Program-made: the position numbers and the translations under genes
Source: Topomyia yanbarensis
Lineage: Eukaryota; Arthropoda; Insecta; Diptera; Culicidae
Assembly (NCBI RefSeq): GCF_030247195.1
Contig: NC_080672.1
Location: 26,791,906 to 26,855,905, forward strand
Direction: 5' to 3'
DNA length: 64,000 nucleotides
The notes under the pieces: model-generated
The model's database searches: none
What the model was told of the DNA's origin: nothing
Seen by the model: only the letters and a program-made list of their open reading frames with translations
Part shown: positions 34,513-46,559 of the stretch, piece after piece
How positions within the stretch are numbered: the first letter of the stretch is position 1
How the letters are laid out: each line of letters starts with the position of its first letter

Positions 34513-34830
34513 TTGGAATGTCGCACTCAAACTGATACACTAATGATTACACCAACCTATCCGCCGAGTTTCATAGCACAGTCGATAAAATGGAAAAATT
34601 TGGAATCAACGGTAGGTTTTGCAGCTATTTCGATCCTAGCTCTCAGATCGAGAGATAATAGATGTCATTGGAGATTGCCAGGTATAGCGCAGGGAAGCTA
34701 CTTGGGACCGTTAATGTTTCTGCTTTATGACAATAATGTGTATTTAGTGGTGGAAATTCTTCGCCGGTCCTGCACAAACGATCACAAAATATTTCATCGC
34801 ATCCGCTAAATTCAGGATGACCAATTTCTA
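34513..34830 (+). pseudogene. LINE reverse-transcriptase fragment (Jockey/I-like)
   Basis: The frame contains GIAQGSYLGPLMFLLYDNN, corresponding to RT motif B (usually G.PQGS.LGP..F..Y.ND). It is followed by ILRRSCTNDHKIFHRIR, where intact elements have a YADD-type motif C and then LKIF.RI. The catalytic Asp-Asp is not present (TNDH), and upstream domains are absent. Dead copy. Confidence 0.65.
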
Positions 34831-35019
34831 TAACAACACGAAACTTTCGCTGGCGGTGGTGTATAAATCCGTAAAAAAGTGCTCGGTGATGTAATTCCCA
34901 CGAAAGACTTTCTGGCAGGGCTCCTCTTTCCAAACTCCCAGAACTTTTTTCACTGCCGAAGCCAGACCCCAGAACTTTTCATCAGCCGAAAACCTGTTGA
35001 GAAGTTACAGTCGATTGAA

Positions 35020-35530
35020 AGGTGACGGGGGAGGCAATCCCTTTTGGACTGTCCGTTTCTAAACAGCTTCCTAATATTCCACAACACTACAAAGCAAAAT
35101 TGGTTTTCATTTTTGAGAACAGGACCAAACTAGCGAAATTCAACTCAATTCAAGCTTCCGTTTTCCATAGAATAAATCATAATCAAGGACAGGTGCAGTT
35201 GACCTTGACAAGCCTCCTACTCGTTTGAAAATTAAAAATAAACTCTGGTATCAAAATAGATCAAAAACATTCACTTTCCACTCGAAATAGCATTTCTGTT
35301 ATTGCATGTAGGTCGATGTTTTTGCTTCATTCACAACTACCGATACAGCCGGCGGCCTACGTTTAGTTAATCACGCAATTCCAAACGAACGATCGGCGCT
35401 ATTCGATGGAAAAATAGGAAATCTGGGGCAGTGGAAAACGAGCTGAATATTTGTGCAAGAGCAAATGATCTACGGTGATAAGGGGCTTGTCGATGATCCT
35501 ATGATCCGGAAAAATCTGTGTGTTACGTGC
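35020..35530 (+). repeat. Dispersed repeat pair, copy 2 (MITE-free)
   Basis: Colinear with 16200-16965 but without the 261-bp MITE. The junction at about 35350-35365 reads acgtttagttaatcacg, giving the empty site for the insertion at 16543. No coding capacity. Confidence 0.8.
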
Positions 35531-35960
35531 AAAGCATCATTGATGATTTATTTGTAATTACTGATAGTTCGACAAAAAGAGACCATTTTTCCACAACTCA
35601 TAAAACTTGCTGCATCAATTCAAAAAAATGTATTAATGCGAATACCGGTGATCATTATTTGAATATCATCCGCGAAGCTATATATCGTAACTTCAAACTC
35701 ATCTAGTTTCGTCGTCAACCCATCGGCGAGAAGATTCCACAGAAGTGGTGACAGCACACAAATTTGAGGGCATCCACAGACAGTTTTCTAACCTCTACTT
35801 GTCCGAACGATGAACAAAGATATCGTTTGCTAAGCATTGCGTGTATCCAGTTCGTGATATATAAAGATGCTCCATGATCTCGGGCCTGAATTCAAAAATG
35901 GATTAGAAAGACACGTTGTTAAAAGCACTTTCAATGTCCAGACAAAACATTGTGTAACAG
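35531..35960 (-). pseudogene. LINE reverse-transcriptase fragment with FADD motif
   Basis: On the minus strand: CLDIESAFNNVSF (RT motif A, 35950-35910), then a changed frame with GCPQICVLSPLLWNLLADGL (motif B) and YSFADDIQI (motif C, the catalytic Asp-Asp). It continues as TGIRINTFFELMQQ. The order and spacing are those of a LINE RT palm domain of the LOA/R1-like group in insects. A frameshift and a few odd residues (QIC for QGG) show decay. It ends against the dispersed repeat. Confidence 0.85.
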
Positions 35961-38408
35961 GTTCTCACCCAAGCTAACATTCCAGTTTAAATAGAAAATT
36001 TGTTTCAAATCATGGTTTTTAAAAAAAATATGCTTGAAGATATAGGAAATATAACAAACGGCGAACAATAACTTGAGTCACGTACAAAACAATCGATTTA
36101 TAAACTACGCTATGTCCATCCCAAATACCTGTTATCTATGGACAACCCAATTTCAAGGAAACTTTTTGTAATACATTATCAAAACCGCCCAATTTCCGTG
36201 GTGGGACCCCCTGCCGTGCAGTGTATGCAATGTATTCGCACAACAAAAAATGGGCCCATTTTCCGAGTTTCCACCCTCGAAACAGCGCGCTATCGGTGAG
36301 GAAAAATTATGAAAGCAACGACGCCGCCTCGTTAGTACGAGCATTTCCCTCCTGCAGTGAGGATCGAGCGCGCGCACGTCCTACATTCTATGTGTGCAAA
36401 ACAATTTTCGGCCAGCCCGAGCTGATTTTCGTGCCGCCTCCCGATCGATGGTGAGTGTTTCGCGGTGTGTTGGAAAAACTGGAAAGTGCGTCTCTGAATC
36501 AGTGATAGTTGATCGCGTACATTCGGCCGGTAGCGTTTTCGGGTTTAGTTGCTTCCGTTTTTGCGTAATCATTATCGCGATCGGTGGTGATCGATCTTCA
36601 CCCCTCGATTTAGTGTGCTCGTGTAGTGTCATTGCGGAAAGGTGGTGCAATTAGATAAAGCAAATTTCATACCGCACCGGAAAGTGACAGGACGGGTTGG
36701 GAAAGGGGCGCAGTGATTCGCTGTTGATGCACACAATTAGAATTTACGATCGCAGTAGCCAGGCTGGCTGGTGACGTTTGTTCAGGGTTCGGTGACAGAG
36801 CTTGTTGACTAATTGTGACCTACAAGAGTCAAGAATTTCATGGTTTGGCTGCAGAACGCCGCCGGTAGGTGTTAGGTAACCGGCTCAGTTCAAAATTGTT
36901 GGCGTCAGATTTTTCGGTGATGCATGTTTTGAGTAATAGGGTAGATCAGGGTATGACGGACATCTGATGGAAATTTGTTTTGCTTGTGTAGCAGAAAAGA
37001 GTACGAAACTATGAAATATACATTTGCAACTACAGTGTTCCAGATTTCTACTGCGACTACTGTTGGACAAAGTTGCAAAAAAGTTTGTTCGCAATTTTGC
37101 GGATATATGTATTGTTTTTTTCTACTTTCGAGTGATAACAACAATACTTCACTCAATGTGAAACAAGTCAAGCTACACATCACGTCACTCATTCGAATTC
37201 TAAAAACAACTTTACTCCAAACTCCCTTACTCACAACCACTACCAGAGCCGAATATAGAACTAATCAGATGCGTTATGCAATTCTACAGCGTCCGTTGGC
37301 AAGCGGCAAAAAGACAATGGCGCATGCGTCACGGCGTACTGTTCACCGACCGGCCTACCTTGTTTTCAAATTTTGTCTCGAGTTCGAAAGTTGAAATACA
37401 ACATAACGACCCCTTTTAACCGCGGGTGTCACACCAAACACCGTTGCCAAATCCGTCTACCAACTTGAATTCTAAGCATGCTTCGTTAACCAATATGTAA
37501 TGACAGTTCATATCCGACAGGTCATATTCAACTAAATGGAAAAATCAAACGGTGCCGGTATGTGTGAGTTTTCTGCTCCACCCACGCAATTTATTTGGAT
37601 TTTTTTTGGCGAACGAGTGTTGGCTGCGTTTGACGAGAATGCGTCATTGCTCGGGAAAAATTGAATTTTCTTTACCGAAAATAGTCAATGAGCTGCGGTT
37701 TCCAACGTCCTTTGAGCATCGAAATTGAACAGCTGTTTTGTTGGCTTTTGACTTCGACGAAAGATAAACTTTAATTTTTTTGATAAAGCACCCCTCAGAT
37801 GATAGCCTGCTTAGTCCATAATCAAGACAACATTCAGCGCTACCTGTTTTTAGAAGTTAAAATATAAAACATCTCCGTCCAGAAAGTGATCCGGAACGTG
37901 CCGCATACAGGTCTCCTTTTTTTTTGCTCTCCCCCAATCGTTAACTTTTTCGACCGGTCGGTAAACAATTCTAACTTTCGAGGAAGTCAGCCTTTTTTCG
38001 TTTTTGTTTATACTGCCAAAGGCACAATATTTATGCACTCCTGTAGGGTTAAACCTGAGCCTTTTTAGGTTAGTCGAATGAAAAAGAAAACAGTACCCGA
38101 AGAACACCTACGGCAGCAAGGTTCGAATTTTTTTCTGCTGACCTGGCTTTTTCTTGCTGCACCTGTAGAATTTATTTTAACTTAAAATTTTACTCTTTGT
38201 TGGCATACTGCGTCCCCTTGGCTGAAATTAGCCGACACAGATCAAGTGAACCTATTAAACGAAGCGAAAGTAATTCACATCTTAATATTTGCATTATTGA
38301 TGGGCAGAAAATTTAATTGGCTATTTCCCGTTCCCATCGAAATTACAGGTATTTTCACAGTCATGTCACTCAGTGATTATAAGAAAATTTTCTTCTAGTC
38401 GCTAGGTG
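35961..38408. other. No gene recognised; GC-richer island at 36370-36870
   Basis: The stretch 36370-36870 is GC-richer, CpG-containing and has tcagtgatagttgatcg at about 36500, similar to insect initiator plus 5' UTR composition. A possible donor (gccg/gtaggt) is at 36862. It might be the first, non-coding exon of a + strand gene such as the one at 49418. That is inference only. Remaining open frames here overlap on both strands and show no domain. Confidence 0.3.
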
Positions 38409-38844
38409 CAGGGTTGCCACTATCTTTAAAAAAAATCTGGTAGTTCAAAAAAAATTTCTGGAAAAATCTGTCACTTGACAGCGAGCTCAAAGTCATCGAA
38501 ATTTGGCATACATTTTGGTCTTCATAGAACATTAATCGATTTTTGTTTTGGAAAATATGACCCAGATTTCCAAAAATTGTGTGTAACACTCTCTATAATT
38601 TATAAATCTGGTAGAATGAGAAGTTTACCTTTCTGCTAAAGGATTAAAAAAATTAGCTGTGCCAGATAAATCTGTCATAATGGCATTCCTTCTGCGGTTT
38701 AACGTAGAATTCAGAATATCTTGAAAAATCTGGCAAAATTTAAAAAATCTGGAAAAATGTCTGGCTTGAACAAATATCTGTTCAGTTAGGAAAAATTTGG
38801 AAGATTCCAGATAAATCTGGAACATTGGCAATGCTGGCTAGGTG
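38401..38844. mobile_element. hAT MITE with 8-bp duplication GCTAGGTG
   Basis: The element at 38409-38836 begins CAGGGTTGCCAC and ends GGCAATGCTG. It is bounded by gctaggtg at 38401-38408 and 38837-38844. The interior (428 bp) has many aaatctgg and tctggaaaaatctg repeats in both orientations, typical of hAT subterminal sites. There is no transposase. The right terminus has two changes compared with the left. Confidence 0.88.
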
Positions 38845-40001
38845 ACGTGACTGCGCCTACTTTGATCTGATTTGACAGGTCAGTGTTGGACACAGCTGTT
38901 TTGTTCGATAAAGAGAGGGTTACGGGTGTTTGAATTTGGATTTCAATAAGACGAAATGATTAATTGCTATTTGCTGTTTTTGATTTTTTCCGACGCAGCT
39001 GACATTAAAGATACGTAGTACTTTTTTTGGCACGTAAATGTAAGCTTAAAATTATTTTATTAAAATAAATAAATAGAGTCACACCTTCCTTTCAATCATC
39101 TTGACCCCTGTCCTTTTGCTGAAGTAACAACTGTCAAAGATGTGAGACCCATGTGGCTAAAACTGTTGTCAAATAGAACCGATAGTGTCAAACAAGGACG
39201 TGTTTACATTTTCGTAAAAAATCAACTCAAAACGTTATGAACTTTTAGGATTTTTACATAAACGTTGCATTCAAAAATTGAACTCTATCGATGTGTGTTA
39301 TAAAAGAAATATTTTGTTCTTCATTTATTTACCCAATTGAGCCTAAATTGGTTGCAGAGTTTGGGAATGTTGTTAGCTTTTCAAATTACCTTTAAGACAA
39401 GTGTCACTGGGTCAAAGAGACGAATTAGAAATAGGAGAACATCCGCATTCGGAGTTTGAGGCATAATTCTAGCTGGTTTTCTAGTAAAAATCAATTGTAA
39501 CATTTGTGCTGAAATTCTGACAGTTGCCAACCAGAATTCCCACTGATTTAACTGGGTGGATTGTGTCGTTGAAAACAGCTCGCCGTCTTTGCGAATGGGA
39601 TCTACAGTCTCGACGTCTGGATGACTGGGCGTAACCAATTGTTCTGTTTTTATTGAGTTCGGATGTTTCCTAATTGGCAAGTGGGTTCTACTTACTTTGT
39701 CGTTTGTTACTTTGTCACCAACCGCACTTTCTCTGGAAACATACAGCCAGTCTGGTACAAGAAATCTTTATGTACTGTCCGTGACTACGTTATGAGTGTA
39801 TTTTGGGGTTAGATAACGAGTAACGAGAGATGGTAATCGATTTACATTGTGAATATTCTGTGACTTTTGGATAAGATTAGTTTATGAAAGTGTTAAGAAT
39901 CATTAGTGAACATTCAGGAAAATAGTGAAAATTCATGAAGGAAATGACGCAGACTCAAGCAAAGGTAATTTTAATGTACATATAGTTGAATCACAGATTT
40001 T
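38845..40001 (-). other. Mostly unassigned; possible BEL/Pao pol scrap at 39381-39680
   Basis: The minus-strand frame at 39381-39680 ends PNADVLLFLIRLFDPVTLVLK. This resembles the LRFL..[IV]FDPLGL segment that follows the RT domain in BEL/Pao polyproteins. The rest of the frame is not recognised and the match is short. Nothing else in this interval was identified. Confidence 0.3.
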
Positions 40002-40604
40002 TTACTTCTTACTTCTTACTTCTTACTTCTTACTTCTTACTTCTTACTTCTTACTTCTTACTTCTTACTTCTTACTTCTTACTTCTTACTTCTTACTTCT
40101 TACTTCTTACTTCTTACTTCTTACTTCTTACTTCTTACTTCTTACTTCTTACTTCTTACTTCTTACTTCTTACTTCTTACTTCTTACTTCTTACTTCTTA
40201 CTTCTTACTTCTTACTTCTTACTTCTTACTTCTTACTTCTTACTTCTTACTTCTTACTTCTTACTTCTTACTTCTTACTTCTTACTTCTTACTTCTTACT
40301 TCTTACTTCTTACTTCTTACTTCTTACTTCTTACTTCTTACTTCTTACTTCTTACTTCTTACTTCTTACTTCTTACTTCTTACTTCTTACTTCTTACTTC
40401 TTACTTCTTACTTCTTACTTCTTACTTCTTACTTCTTACTTCTTACTTCTTACTTCTTACTTCTTACTTCTTACTTCTTACTTCTTACTTCTTACTTCTT
40501 ACTTCTTACTTCTTACTTCTTACTGCTTACTTCTTACTTCTTACTTCTTACTTCTTACTTCTTACTTCTTACTTCTTACGTCTTACTTCTTACTTCTTAC
40601 TTAC
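40002..40604. repeat. (TTACTTC)n heptanucleotide array, about 86 units
   Basis: About 600 bp of ttacttc with only two substituted units visible (near 40523 and 40577). Because 7 is not divisible by 3, all three plus frames encode the same cycling peptide YFLLLTS without stops. The minus strand has a taa every 21 nt in every frame. The long open frames here are therefore artefacts. Confidence 0.97.
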
Positions 40605-40647
40605 CGTGTTTGTTTACTGCTGTTCCATAGAGCCAGCGATGCCATAT

Positions 40648-40908
40648 GGGACCATTCATAAATTACGTAACGCAAAAATTGCCCAAAATTGACTCCCCCC
40701 TCCCCCTATGTAACAAATTGTCACAAATTTCTCCATCCCCCCCTCCCCTGTTACGTAACAAATTCCAAGAAAAAATTTTTTTTTCTTCGATGAAAACATG
40801 TTACGTAACGATCTAGTTAACACCCCCTCCCCCCTATGTCACAACTTGTCACAGCTTGCCGTACCCCCTCCCCCCCCTAAATGCGTTACGTAATTTATGA
40901 ATGGTCCC
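40648..40908. mobile_element. MITE with GGGACCATTCATAAATTACG termini, copy 2
   Basis: 261 bp, differing from 16543-16803 at only about half a dozen positions. Flanked by TAT at 40645-40647 and 40909-40911, a 3-bp duplication. It lies 44 bp after the heptanucleotide array. Confidence 0.9.
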
Positions 40909-42197
40909 TATGTATTTGTGAAATGTTTGTAGAATTGTAATTAAAATGTCTGTAACATTCTGTAAATGGTTGTGTAAATCACAGTTACACTAGAATATTG
41001 CTTTAAAAGGGGATTGATAGTAATAGAATACTATTGTGAGGGAATCACTCGTATTCGAATACAGATATTCTACTGCAATTTTGCTAAATACTATTACTCT
41101 TTAAAAAGTCTGTAGATTTCTGGCTACGTCTGCAGGAGACTATCGAAAGTCTGTAAAATACAGCCATGTCTGTATATCTGGCATCGCTGCATAGAGCTAA
41201 ATATAGCATTTTTTAATTGATGAGACCCAGACGAAGAACGCTTCCTCAGGTTCAATGGAAACTTAATCGATCTCTTCCCCAAGTGATCAACCTGACGGCG
41301 AACGTAAAGTGCTTTCCTGGTGTTCTACCGAGCAAAAATTAAACCATTATCAAGATATCGCGAGAACTGACATCTGTTCCGCTTTAACCGACATCACTAA
41401 GGATTGGCCAGACAAACTAAGAGAAACTGTGGGTTACCTTGACCAAGTAAACAAGATTGCTAGCTGGGAGCTTCTTAGGAAGCAGAATTGTATCTACATA
41501 CCTGCAATCGTAGTCGCAATGGATGTAGTAATCACCTAAAAAGAGCTGCGCCACCGAGAAAACCCTCATCGAGGAGTACTTTTAGGGACCAACAAGCGTT
41601 ATTCTTTTAATTGAATCAATCTCTCCTCGACACCAGGCGTTAAAGTTGTCACTTATCAAGGCATGATCCAAACTCCAACTTCCACTGTGCGGCAGGGGGA
41701 TGTTTTCACGGTTCTCTCATACTACATGATACTTGCGACAACTTTAATATGACCATTGAAATGACACGACGCGAGTTGTCTACGAAACAGTAGCGGGCTT
41801 ACGTACCAGCAATTGCCGTTGAAATCAATGGAGTAAACACCCAAGCGGACATACGAAGATTTACTAGACTGCGGAAAATACGAAGAGATCATGAGGATTA
41901 TTCTTGCAGTAGGGATGTTAAAAAGCAACAAAATTGATCAAATGCTGATTATGATAATTAAGTATGATAGTTTTTTGTTTCAAGTGTTTCAGTGTCGACA
42001 CGTAGTTTATCAAGTTCGTGTGGCTGGCGAGCCGTTCTATTTAGGTACAAAGTGTACTAGGAATGTAATAGGCATTTCCACAATTATATTGCACATAAGC
42101 CATGGAATCGTAGGTTGTAGAAATGAGAAGGACACAATTGTATCACTAGGTGGTTTAAAACAGGTTTTTTAAATAGAAGCTAACCTAATGTCAAAAT
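40909..42197. other. Possible retroelement debris; no domain recognised
   Basis: Patches such as 41309-41539 and 41560-41890 look coding-like in composition but are broken by stops and frame changes. They may be the 5' portion of the BEL/Pao-type relic at 42930, but no motif supports that. Confidence 0.3.
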
Positions 42198-42917
42198 TAC
42201 CCAAGTAACCATAAGCACTGAGCCATTGCACTATATTGGCTATACATTTGCACTAATGTTGCATTGAAACTCCATTACAGCATTAACAATGCAATAAAGC
42301 TCTATACTAGCATCAATAATTCATAAATGCTCAGCCGAAATATAGTATTATCGCTTGCTCTATATGCGCATATAAAGCTACATGCTTCAAGGATCTTTAA
42401 AACATATAAGCTTCACATGTGCATTTAGTGCCATTATAGGGCAAATAAAAAGCCGATATAATGCTATAGTAAAGCTGTGGATTTATTCGTTATGCAACTT
42501 TTCTTGAAGATTATATTCGGCATATTTCATTTCAATCGAACATATGCAAAATAGTCCAGGCAGCAAACGCAGCGCACTTACCGTGAAGGACGAGGCAAGG
42601 TACTTCAGTTCGAGACTTACTAAAGGAAATTTTCGTAGATCATTCAAATCATGTGAGAAAGAAAACCCTTAATGATATTCATAACAATGCATTAGAAAAG
42701 AGTCAGTTACGGTTTTAAACAGAACATTTTATTTTGAATTTTTCCTTTTTGCTCATCATACCGAAAGGAAACATAAGAAATAGTTTCAAAACCATAGCGG
42801 ACAATGACAGCCAACTGAAGCTTTCTAATAGCATTAGTAGTGCCAATATTAGGCTTTCAATTTGACATTTAAAGCAAATATTAGGCTACGTAATAATGCT
42901 TATTGGTTACTTGGGTA
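42198..42917. mobile_element. TIR element with TACCCAAGTAACC termini, copy 2
   Basis: TACCCAAGTAACC at 42198-42210 is perfectly inverted at 42905-42917. The match extends inward to ataagca/tgcttat with one indel. TA at each edge would fit a TA duplication. The interior repeats gcatta, tgcaat and agctctata phrases; no gene. Its right edge lies directly against the gag relic. Confidence 0.8.
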
Positions 42918-42929
42918 CCCGCACCCGTT

Positions 42930-43500
42930 ATTCCTTTCGCAATCAGTGTTCTAAAATTGCCGTTGATATCGCTACTGGAGTTTTTGGGCGACTATCAATA
43001 TTGGCATGTGTTCTATGCGTTGCTTCGTACGAACCTTCCAAACATTCCAAAATTTTATTACCTAATAGCTGCAGTGAAAAGTGAAGCAACTTAGTCCATC
43101 GAGTCCACTGATATCTGCGCTGAAGATTATGTGAATATGTCTTCGATGTCTTCGAGACCTATGACTAGGAATTGAACCAGATGGGAGAACCAATAGAGAC
43201 ATGGAGCACACTTCTTGAGCATTAGCGGTGCTCGTGGCTTCACGACGACACGCTTAAGGTTTGGGGAGACTACGCATCAACAATGAATCAACAAGAATTT
43301 TGCATCGCAAGAAGACGTTTCCTACTTGAGTTGATTTTGGCAAATCAACAGTGTGCTCCCCACTTCAAAATCCGACAGTCGTGGAAACCAATCGAATTTA
43401 GCTTCAGGTAGCACTTCACTTAAATGTCACTTTTGAAATGTTTCAAGTGTACCAAAAAGTCGACTTGTTCGTTCGATTGAATGTTGTCATTCTCAGCGAT
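42930..43500 (+). pseudogene. BEL/Pao-type gag relic (DUF1759-like)
   Basis: The frame reads LKLPLISLLEFLGDYQYWHV, then NIPKFYYLIAAVKSEA. This corresponds to the L.LP.I.LP.F.G....W and K..YL...[VL]KGEA motifs of the gag domain in BEL/Pao LTR retrotransposons. Further frames include DDTLKVWGDYASTMNQQEF and LLKCFKCTKKSTCSF, the latter a zinc-knuckle-like stretch. Several stops and frame changes. No LTR was found. Confidence 0.65.
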
Positions 43501-43919
43501 TGTGCTTAAATTAATTTCGAAGTACCCATTATGTTCGAGAGCACCTTACTCAGGAAAGCTGCTGGGTCTGGGGAAGGCCATGTCACCATACAATGATTAG
43601 GCCAGGCTACGCTGAAAACTATTCGACAGCGGTTCATGATTCAAGATCAACAAGGTTTCAACAATCAAGTCGGGCTACGGTGCATCTCACTCAATGTGAC
43701 GAAGCCCTTTCCGAAGCTATCATGTCAAATGGGTGAGCCACAAAACAATTTCGCTCATTACAGGAGAACACAATTGTGATTGACTTTCCACAGATCGGTC
43801 GTAGCCCTAGAAAATCGATCTTGTTCTAACAGAAGTTTCACGCATACAGCAACATCATACGAGACAAGTAGTACTAAAAACGTTCAACTCCTTAGCCGAG
43901 GCAGAAAGTTTCGTAGCGA
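43501..43919. other. Unassigned, probably further retroelement debris
   Basis: No sustained frame. Composition resembles the flanking gag relic. Confidence 0.3.
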
Positions 43920-44345
43920 AGGACAACATGCAACACGACATCGAATATGAAAACGTCAAAACCAAGATATACGTGTATATAGACCTTGATCTAACGGATA
44001 TTCGCCTACATGATTTGGTACCTAATGTTAGCACTGATTATATTAAAAGATTCACGTCGAAGCATGGAGAAGTGGAATTCTTCTCCAACGACACTTGGAG
44101 AAGTGTTTCCCTAGCAGATCATCTCAAAGTGTTAATTACATTCAAACAATTCCATGCACATACCCTGGCCAGTTCCGTAACAAGACGGAACACTATGGCG
44201 CCAAAACAATTTGGGAAAATTCATCTACTTCAAGCAACACCATCAAATAACCTTCAACATATACTGAACCACCACAAACTGCCACCCAAAAACATAAATG
44301 CCGGACAAACAATATTCCACGGTATCACCAAACTAGGAAAGAAAT
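43920..44345 (+). pseudogene. LINE ORF1 fragment (RRM-like part)
   Basis: 139 codons from 43928 containing KTKIYVYIDLDLTDIRLHDL and IKRFTSKHGEVEFF, which fits the RNA-recognition-like part of mosquito LINE ORF1 proteins. Shortly after, a zinc-finger-like segment is present in a shifted frame (a ccatgcacataccctggcc... block alignable to 33900-33975). Probably frame-shifted near 44110. Confidence 0.5.
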
Positions 44346-44390
44346 AAACAAGAAAAAACGGCTATACCAGAGTCACTCGAAAACACAAAA

Positions 44391-45205
44391 ACCTGTTTTA
44401 ATCCACCTAGTGGTGCTATTATGCCTTTCTCATTTGCCCAAATTACGATTCCATGGCTGGCTATGTTCAATATACTAGTGAAAATGTGTATTACATATTC
44501 AGTATGATTTGCACATACATACTATGGATCGACAGCCACAAACTTGAAATGCTATGTGTTTACGCTGAAACATAGGCAACCAGCGGCGGATTCAGGTGGA
44601 GGATCCGAGGGGTCTGTATAATATTTTATTAGCTCAATTAGCATTAGCTCAATGTTGTCTTTCGGCTAATTTATTTTACCATGCCGGGGTATGTGTGTGA
44701 AGGGGATAAATAACCACACAACCGAAGTACCCTTAGCCTATCTTGGTATGCCTACTAGGTGAAGGTTATTGGGATGAGAAGAGGTGGGTCTGGAGAGGGT
44801 GCATGACGAGGTCGTTTGAGAAGGATCTGATGAGGGGCTTTGAGGGTGGTGGCTCGATGGTGTGACTTGAGGGGAGAGAGGGGGTTTCGCGAAGAGTGTA
44901 ATGTGGAAGGGGGGGGGGGGGTAAACCCCTTACCGCATACCCCTAGCTACGCCCCTGTTAAAATACTGAATACCTATTTAAGTCAAAAAAAATTTGGCCT
45001 TTACTCCCCCTATTGAGCATTTTTCAGTTCAGTTTATATGGGAATTTGCTGCAGGCCGCACTCTTCAACCCGTAACTCCGAAACCGGAAGTCTAATCAAT
45101 AAAAAATACACTAGTAGCCTCTCATTTAAGACTAAGTTTGTGCAAATCGGTCCTGTCATCTCTGAGAAACAGAAGTGGCATTTTTTCCACATACATACAA
45201 CCATG
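44391..45205 (+). repeat. Culicid modular repeat, copy D (3' tail lost)
   Basis: Starts aacctgttttaatccacctag.ggtgc...gcctttctcattt exactly like copy A. It contains a G-rich middle (44760-44930) and a module with gtaactccgaaaccggaagtc and gactaagtttgtgcaaatcgg. It stops at the cacatacatacaa microsatellite, where the RT fragment begins. The CCCTCCGGGCC tail is missing. Confidence 0.75.
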
Positions 45206-45591
45206 CACATATGAAGAAGCTCGGGTAGCCAACGAGGAGCTGATGGTGGTGGCAAAAGCCTTGAGAACCAAGAAGGCCCCGGGACCAAACGGTATCCCCA
45301 ACGTGGCTCTGAAAATAGCAATCCTATCGAACCCGGATATGTTTAAACAAGCTTGCTTGAAAGAGTAATCCTTAGCAGGCTTACAACATACACAGAGGGA
45401 GAGAATGGACTCTCCAATACGCAGTTCGGTTTGCGGAAAGGTAGATCCATCGTGGATGCCATACGAACGGTCGTGGAAACTATGGAGGCTGCGCAGAAGC
45501 AAAAGAGAAGAGGAAACCGCTGCTGCGGAGTGGTTACACTAGTTGGGCCGCAATCGTCGATTTGCTGCACAGACTGAGAGTTCCCGACTAT
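45206..45591 (+). pseudogene. LINE reverse-transcriptase fragment (R1-like), internally deleted
   Basis: The frame EEARVANEELMVVAKALRTK, then KAPGPNGIPNVALK, is the N-terminal RT region. It jumps, with a frame change at about 45352, to LLERVILSRLTTYTEGENGL and FGLRKGRSIVDAIRTVVE. A second jump leads to AAIVDLLHRLRVPDYF. The usual SYRPI.LL block and the D-containing motif A are missing, so two internal deletions can be read directly. Cut off by the MITE at 45592. Confidence 0.85.
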
Positions 45592-45738
45592 TTTTTTATG
45601 TTTTTAACGACATTTAATTAGTAAGGGACTGGAAGGTGAAGTATATTTTTCAATATTAAGAGCCATAGTACTCAGGAGAGCGCAAGGAGAAGGAAGAAAG
45701 AAGTCTTGCTAATTAAATGTCATTAAAAACATAAAAAA
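45592..45738. mobile_element. 147-bp foldback MITE
   Basis: The 30-bp arms at 45592-45621 and 45709-45738 are inverted with one mismatch (ttttttatgtttttaa.gac...). The core contains gggactgg.ag...tatttttcaatattaagag, which is also found at 32025-32090 and, in part, at 54893-54935. No clear target duplication. It truncates the RT fragment. Confidence 0.8.
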
Positions 45739-46559
45739 GGAAAATTCATTCACTTTCAGTCGTTAATAAAAAAGGAAAAAAATGTACCTTGATGGGAATC
45801 CATCATAAACGCAGGTTGGAAGAGCGTAGCAGTTTTTTTAGGGAAGAGAAAGAATGTGAGATGTACATTTACCTCAGTTTCTTACTCCTCAGTCTGTTAC
45901 TCAGCAGTGTCCTACCCCGCCACTAATGCCTAGTTGTACTAGGCGGATGTTGGATACTGTCACGATGGTTTTTTTGATAGATTTCCTCAGTAGTACTAAA
46001 AAATGGCTTCCTATTAATTATCTTGCGTGAACCAAAACTTTGCAGTTCCACATGTGCAGAGCGCTTGCCAGACATAGATTTGTTGGACATCATCTTATGT
46101 TTGTCGCTACGGTCCTTTCGGAACTTTACATACTTGCGGTCCAAAATATGTCACTGATTTTCCTTAGACTAAATGGAAACTTGAACCGAAATGTTTGTGC
46201 GATGCTTGAATTGGTTCAGTGCCATCCCGACCTTGCCGTGTATTTTGCGTTGGTCTCTGTATGCACTGTGTGCCTATCACCGATACCAGAGAGATGTCTC
46301 CAAAACCACATATCGGCTCATATACACCGGGACCAATGACTTTACATCCCTTATAAAGGAAGTCGTGACACAGAGTTTTCACCTCAGAACATCCGTACGA
46401 CCTCGGCTGGGATTAAAGCCAGACCCACTGGACTGAGCGATGGTGACGATTTCCACTCTACCAACGGCGTCATCTATGATCAAAATTTGTCAAACAACAA
46501 TTAGTAATTTTTTTATATTAATTTTAAAGTTGAAATAGCACAAACTATAGAAAAATATT
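45739..46559. other. No gene recognised; possible SINE-like segment near 46390-46450
   Basis: On the minus strand, cgctcagtccagtggg and tttaatcccagccgagg could be degenerate A and B boxes of a tRNA-derived repeat, but they are weak. Overlapping open frames (46040-46440) show no domain. Confidence 0.25.

Noticed and set aside
36394..36654. Open frames in the GC-rich island
   Set aside because: Frames on both strands overlap and lack domains. Composition suits a 5' UTR better than coding sequence.
39925..40692. 255-codon and 214-codon open frames rich in YFLLLTS
   Set aside because: Produced entirely by the heptanucleotide array; no start context, domain or non-repeat coding part.
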